Assembly (NCBI RefSeq): GCF_004353845.1
Contig: NZ_CP037864.1
Span: forward strand, 3,472,001 to 3,536,000
Source: Citrobacter arsenatis
GTDB lineage: Bacteria > Pseudomonadota > Gammaproteobacteria > Enterobacterales > Enterobacteriaceae
Reading direction: 5' to 3'
DNA: 64,000 nucleotides
The notes under the pieces were generated by a model. The model did not search any database. It had not been told where the DNA came from and saw only the letters and a list, made by a program, of their open reading frames with translations. Below are positions 61,318-64,000 of the stretch, piece after piece (the first letter of the stretch is position 1; every line of letters starts with the position of its first letter). Made by a program: the position numbers and the translations under genes.

Positions 61318-62100
61318 TTATGATGCGAGTGAGTCGAAGGGGCTTTTCCATCCCAACAGGCGTGAGATATCTTTGGCGCAGGCAATGGCTTTACCCGCCA
61401 GATAGTCACGATTTTCTTCGTTGATTTGTAAGCGCGTACCGACCACCGAAATCGCTGCGGTCAGTTCGTTGCTGGCGTTAAAAACGGGTGCTGCGACGCA
61501 GCGAACATCCGGATAATCTTCGCCATTATCAAAGCTCCATCCACGCTGGCGAATGCGTTCCAGCTCGTCAGTCAACTGCTGTGGATGGGTGAGCGTGGTT
61601 GGCGTTGCCTGTTCCCAGACCAACTGCTCAATGATGGTTTTACGTACCACGGCAGGTTGCCAGGCCAGCAGGCATTTACCGATACCGGAACGATACAACG
61701 AGAGGCTTTTGCCCTCGTGGGAACGGACGCTGATGGTAGATGAAGATTCCACTTTCAGGATGTAATAAGCGCTTTCGTGGTCGATGATGCCCAAATGGCA
61801 GAGCAACCCGGTCTCGTCCATCAGTTGCGTCAGACGCGGACGCGCCAGTTCACGCAGATCCATCTTGCTCAGCGCATGCCCAGAAAGTTCCACCAGCTTG
61901 GTCCACAGGCAGTAATTCTCCTGATGATCAATGCTGATAAAACGCTGACGTTTCAGTTCGTTGAGTAACAGGTAAGCCGTACTTTTGGGAATACCCAGCG
62001 TTTCTATAATGGTGGCGGCACTGCACGGGCCGATACGCGCAATGAGATTGAGAATTTCGATCGCCCGAGTAAGGGCAGGAACTTTACTTGATTCCAACAT
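61318..62100 (-). CDS. rhmR: IclR-family regulator RhmR
   Basis: RhmR is the presumed regulator of the rhamnonate genes. It has 260 residues with an N-terminal winged helix-turn-helix (ALTRAIEILNLIARIGPCSAATIIETLGIPKSTAYLLLNEL, about 9-50) and the IclR effector domain (LYRSGIGKCLLAWQP and DVRCVAAPVFNASNELTAAISVVG). It is 14 bp upstream of rhmD on the same strand, so it is probably in the same transcript and autoregulates it. Effector unknown; rhamnonate or an intermediate is a reasonable guess. Confidence 0.94.
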   Translation of the reverse strand: MLESSKVPALTRAIEILNLIARIGPCSAATIIETLGIPKSTAYLLLNELKRQRFISIDHQENYCLWTKLVELSGHALSKMDLRELARPRLTQLMDETGLLCHLGIIDHESAYYILKVESSSTISVRSHEGKSLSLYRSGIGKCLLAWQPAVVRKTIIEQLVWEQATPTTLTHPQQLTDELERIRQRGWSFDNGEDYPDVRCVAAPVFNASNELTAAISVVGTRLQINEENRDYLAGKAIACAKDISRLLGWKSPFDSLAS

Positions 62101-62316
62101 ACTGGACTCCAGTCTGAGATACTGGAATCAGTGTGGTAGGTTGACGTGTGTAAAATTGTGAAGTGCATCAAATCCCCTCGCGCTTCCAGAGGATTGGAGA
62201 AATAATGAACAGGATCGTGAAACAAATCACAGATTTTTTTGCCTGGAGTACAACAGGCTGGACTGACAATGGGAAGATCGGAACACCTTCCCATAAAAAT
62301 GGATAGCCAGGGTAAA

Positions 62317-63519
62317 TTAAGATGGCAGTGTCAACGACTCAACCACTTCGATCCAGCCGTGTTCGGTGGCAATATCCTGCCCATTGAGCCAACGGCGCAG
62401 CATATTGAGCGCCATCATTGCGCACACTTCCTGACGAATCGACAAGCTGTAGCGATTAGCGTTCAGCCGAACGCGCAAACCATATGTCCCATTGGGGGTG
62501 GCCAGCGCAAAATTAATATGTTCGTTTTCGAAAGCTGATATCGCCAAAGCCAGCCCGGCATAATGTTTACTACGTCGCTCGGTTACCCAATGCGCCGTTT
62601 GCGCCAGCGTTTCTTCCTGGGGCGGAACCACTTCACTCGCCAACAACGGAGCATTAGCACGAGAAAGCTGCAACGCCACCAGACCGCCGGTGAATTGTTC
62701 GCTCAGCGTCAGGCTGTATTGTCGTTCCTGCAACGTGCGGGCAATTTGCGCAGGCAAGCCTTCCGTACCTTCGAAAATCATATTCTGTCCGGCAACTCGC
62801 TTAACTTCTGGCCACAGCGCCAGCATCGCTTCGCGCTGGGAATCCGGCCCGGTCAGCTTCAGTTCGATAATCGGCATCGACGAGCGGTAGCCCATTGTCA
62901 CTCCCGGAGGCAATGGCAGCGGATCCAGGCTCTGCGCCAGCTCGCTTTCAGAACGGCCAAACGTGGTTAATCTCAGGCATAGCGGGGGTTGAGACAGCGA
63001 AAAACGCTCACGCAAACGCGGCAGGATCTCATGCTCAACCATGACTTTAAATTCTGATGGAACGCCCGGCGTGAAGAACATCAGGCAGCGATTAAGCTTC
63101 AGGGCAAACCCGCAGGCGGTGCCCACCGGATTATTGATAAACTCCGCGCTGGCAGGCAGTTCAGCCTGTTTGCGGTTGCTCGGCGCCATCACGCGTCCAC
63201 GATCGCGAAAATAACGCTCCATTTCGGTGAGCCATGCTTCATGCAGCACCAGCCCTTCGCCTTTTGCCGTTGCCGCCGCCAGCGCACTCAGATCGTCGCT
63301 GGTAGGCCCCAGCCCGCCGTTAACGATCAGTATATCGGCATGTTCGCTACGCTCGCGCAAAACGGCGACCAGATCGTCAAGATTGTCACCTACCGTGTTG
63401 CGGCGTGTGAGCGGTAAACCCTGATTAAAGAAAAAATCAGCCAGCCAGGCGGCATTCGTGTCGACGATTTGTCCGTGCAACACTTCATCCCCGGTGGATA
63501 GCATCTCCACGTTTAACAT
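62317..63519 (-). CDS. yfaY: CinA-like protein YfaY
   Basis: YfaY is a CinA-family protein of 400 residues, the E. coli length. The N-terminal domain is MoaB/MogA-like (MLNVEMLSTGDEVLHGQIVDTNAAWLADFF; VNGGLGPTSDDLSALAAATA). The C-terminal domain is PncC-like nicotinamide-nucleotide amidohydrolase fold (TLSEQFTGGLVALQLS). In E. coli the amidase activity belongs to PncC, and YfaY was reported without it; the motif TAESCTGG-type here reads LSEQFTGG, with the catalytic serine position changed. Actual role uncertain. Confidence 0.93.
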   Translation of the reverse strand: MLNVEMLSTGDEVLHGQIVDTNAAWLADFFFNQGLPLTRRNTVGDNLDDLVAVLRERSEHADILIVNGGLGPTSDDLSALAAATAKGEGLVLHEAWLTEMERYFRDRGRVMAPSNRKQAELPASAEFINNPVGTACGFALKLNRCLMFFTPGVPSEFKVMVEHEILPRLRERFSLSQPPLCLRLTTFGRSESELAQSLDPLPLPPGVTMGYRSSMPIIELKLTGPDSQREAMLALWPEVKRVAGQNMIFEGTEGLPAQIARTLQERQYSLTLSEQFTGGLVALQLSRANAPLLASEVVPPQEETLAQTAHWVTERRSKHYAGLALAISAFENEHINFALATPNGTYGLRVRLNANRYSLSIRQEVCAMMALNMLRRWLNGQDIATEHGWIEVVESLTLPS

Positions 63520-63598
63520 CGTGTTCTCCTGCTTTTATGATGAAAACACTATAACGCATGGAGGGGGGAAGGCGCGACTGAACGCCGCGCCAGAAAAA

Positions 63599-64000
63599 TC
63601 AGAAACTGGCATTAACCCCAACGTACGGGCCGTCAGCAATCGCGTTATCGCGGTTGCCGTCTTTGCCTGCCAGGTTCAGGTAGCGATAACCCGCTTCAAT
63701 GCTCAGCGGGCGCATAATGGTCAAACGCGCACCGGCATTGGCTTCTTCATAGCTGTCGATACCGCTGGAAAGCGAATCTGGAGAGTAATAGTACTCACCA
63801 AACAGACGAATGCTGTCGCCGATCGGCCACTGTAAACCACCGCCGACAGCCGCCGCATAACCTTCATCGCCATCGTTTGGATTGGTATAAACACCTTTAC
63901 CGCCAACGGTCGCCAACAGTGGACCCAGCGGGATATTCAGCCCCAGGCCCAGCCCAGCAACATCGCCGTCGTCATCGTTATGCATCCAGTTGCCGCTGAC
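63599..64000 (-). CDS. yfaZ: YfaZ family outer-membrane protein, C-terminal part
   Basis: The 3' portion of a gene that begins beyond the right edge; the frame stays open to base 64000. The visible 133 residues form alternating beta strands with an OM-type C-terminal phenylalanine (DGPYVGVNASF), as in YfaZ, a predicted small outer-membrane barrel of unknown function. ATG 63985 is internal, since codons VSGNW precede it in frame. Position beside yfaY matches E. coli. Confidence 0.88.
   Translation of the reverse strand, partial: VSGNWMHNDDDGDVAGLGLGLNIPLGPLLATVGGKGVYTNPNDGDEGYAAAVGGGLQWPIGDSIRLFGEYYYSPDSLSSGIDSYEEANAGARLTIMRPLSIEAGYRYLNLAGKDGNRDNAIADGPYVGVNASF

Noticed and set aside
1..64000. 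CRISPR arrays, insertion sequences or prophage
   Set aside because: No regularly spaced repeats, transposase or phage genes seen; the repeated palindromes are REP elements. The rpn gene is called transposase_31 in some databases, but it is not part of an insertion sequence and has no terminal repeats.

Overview
The window comes from the chromosome of an enterobacterium. The gene order from yejM to yfaZ follows the E. coli K-12 segment yejM-proL-narP-ccm-nap-eco-mqo-yojI-alkB-ada-apbE-ompC-micF-rcsDBC-atoSC-atoDAEB-gyrA-ubiG-nrdAB-yfaE-glpQT-glpABC-yfaD-rhmATDR-yfaY-yfaZ, and most proteins have nearly the E. coli length. Several points argue for Citrobacter (C. freundii-like) rather than Escherichia or Salmonella. 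GyrA has Thr at position 83 as its natural residue. The ato operon, lacking in Salmonella, is present. yejO and inaA are missing. Two non-K-12 gene pairs are inserted: a SulP anion transporter plus mgtE, and an MFS transporter plus a LysR regulator. The genus call is inference from memory of these families, not from a database search.

Layout. 1-1763: end of yejM, tRNA-Pro(GGG) with its terminator, narP, then a REP element. 1774-13959 (minus): one long nap-ccm transcription unit, napFDAGHBC then ccmABCDEFGH, for periplasmic nitrate reductase and cytochrome c maturation, under a NarP/FNR-type promoter at about 14040-14115. 14362-16628: ecotin and malate:quinone oxidoreductase, convergent around a REP. 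16907-19553: SulP and mgtE, convergent and overlapping tail to tail by 38 bp. 19659-24224 (minus): yojI, alkB, ada and apbE. 24339-26176: ompC, with its OmpR boxes and the divergent micF RNA. 26177-32472: the Rcs phosphorelay. 32628-39905: atoSC and the sigma-54-dependent atoDAEB operon. 39948-47675: gyrA, ubiG, nrdAB-yfaE. 47679-49909: the MFS/LysR pair. 49972-56736: the divergent glpTQ and glpABC operons. 56922-57879: a broken rpn (PD-(D/E)XK) gene. 57923-62100 (minus): the rhamnonate operon rhmR-rhmD-rhmT-rhmA. 62317-64000: yfaY and the 3' part of yfaZ.

Most of the window is ordinary core genome. The most interesting spot is the rpn locus. A 7-bp tandem duplication (GAACGTA twice) shifts the frame just before the C-terminal region, which would leave a truncated nuclease-type protein, while the small intragenic ORF with its own strong Shine-Dalgarno sequence stays intact. 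The two inserted gene pairs, the perfect NarP-type and AtoC-type palindromes, and the NrdR/DnaA site cluster ahead of nrdA are the other points worth a second look. I saw no CRISPR array, insertion sequence, prophage or integron.
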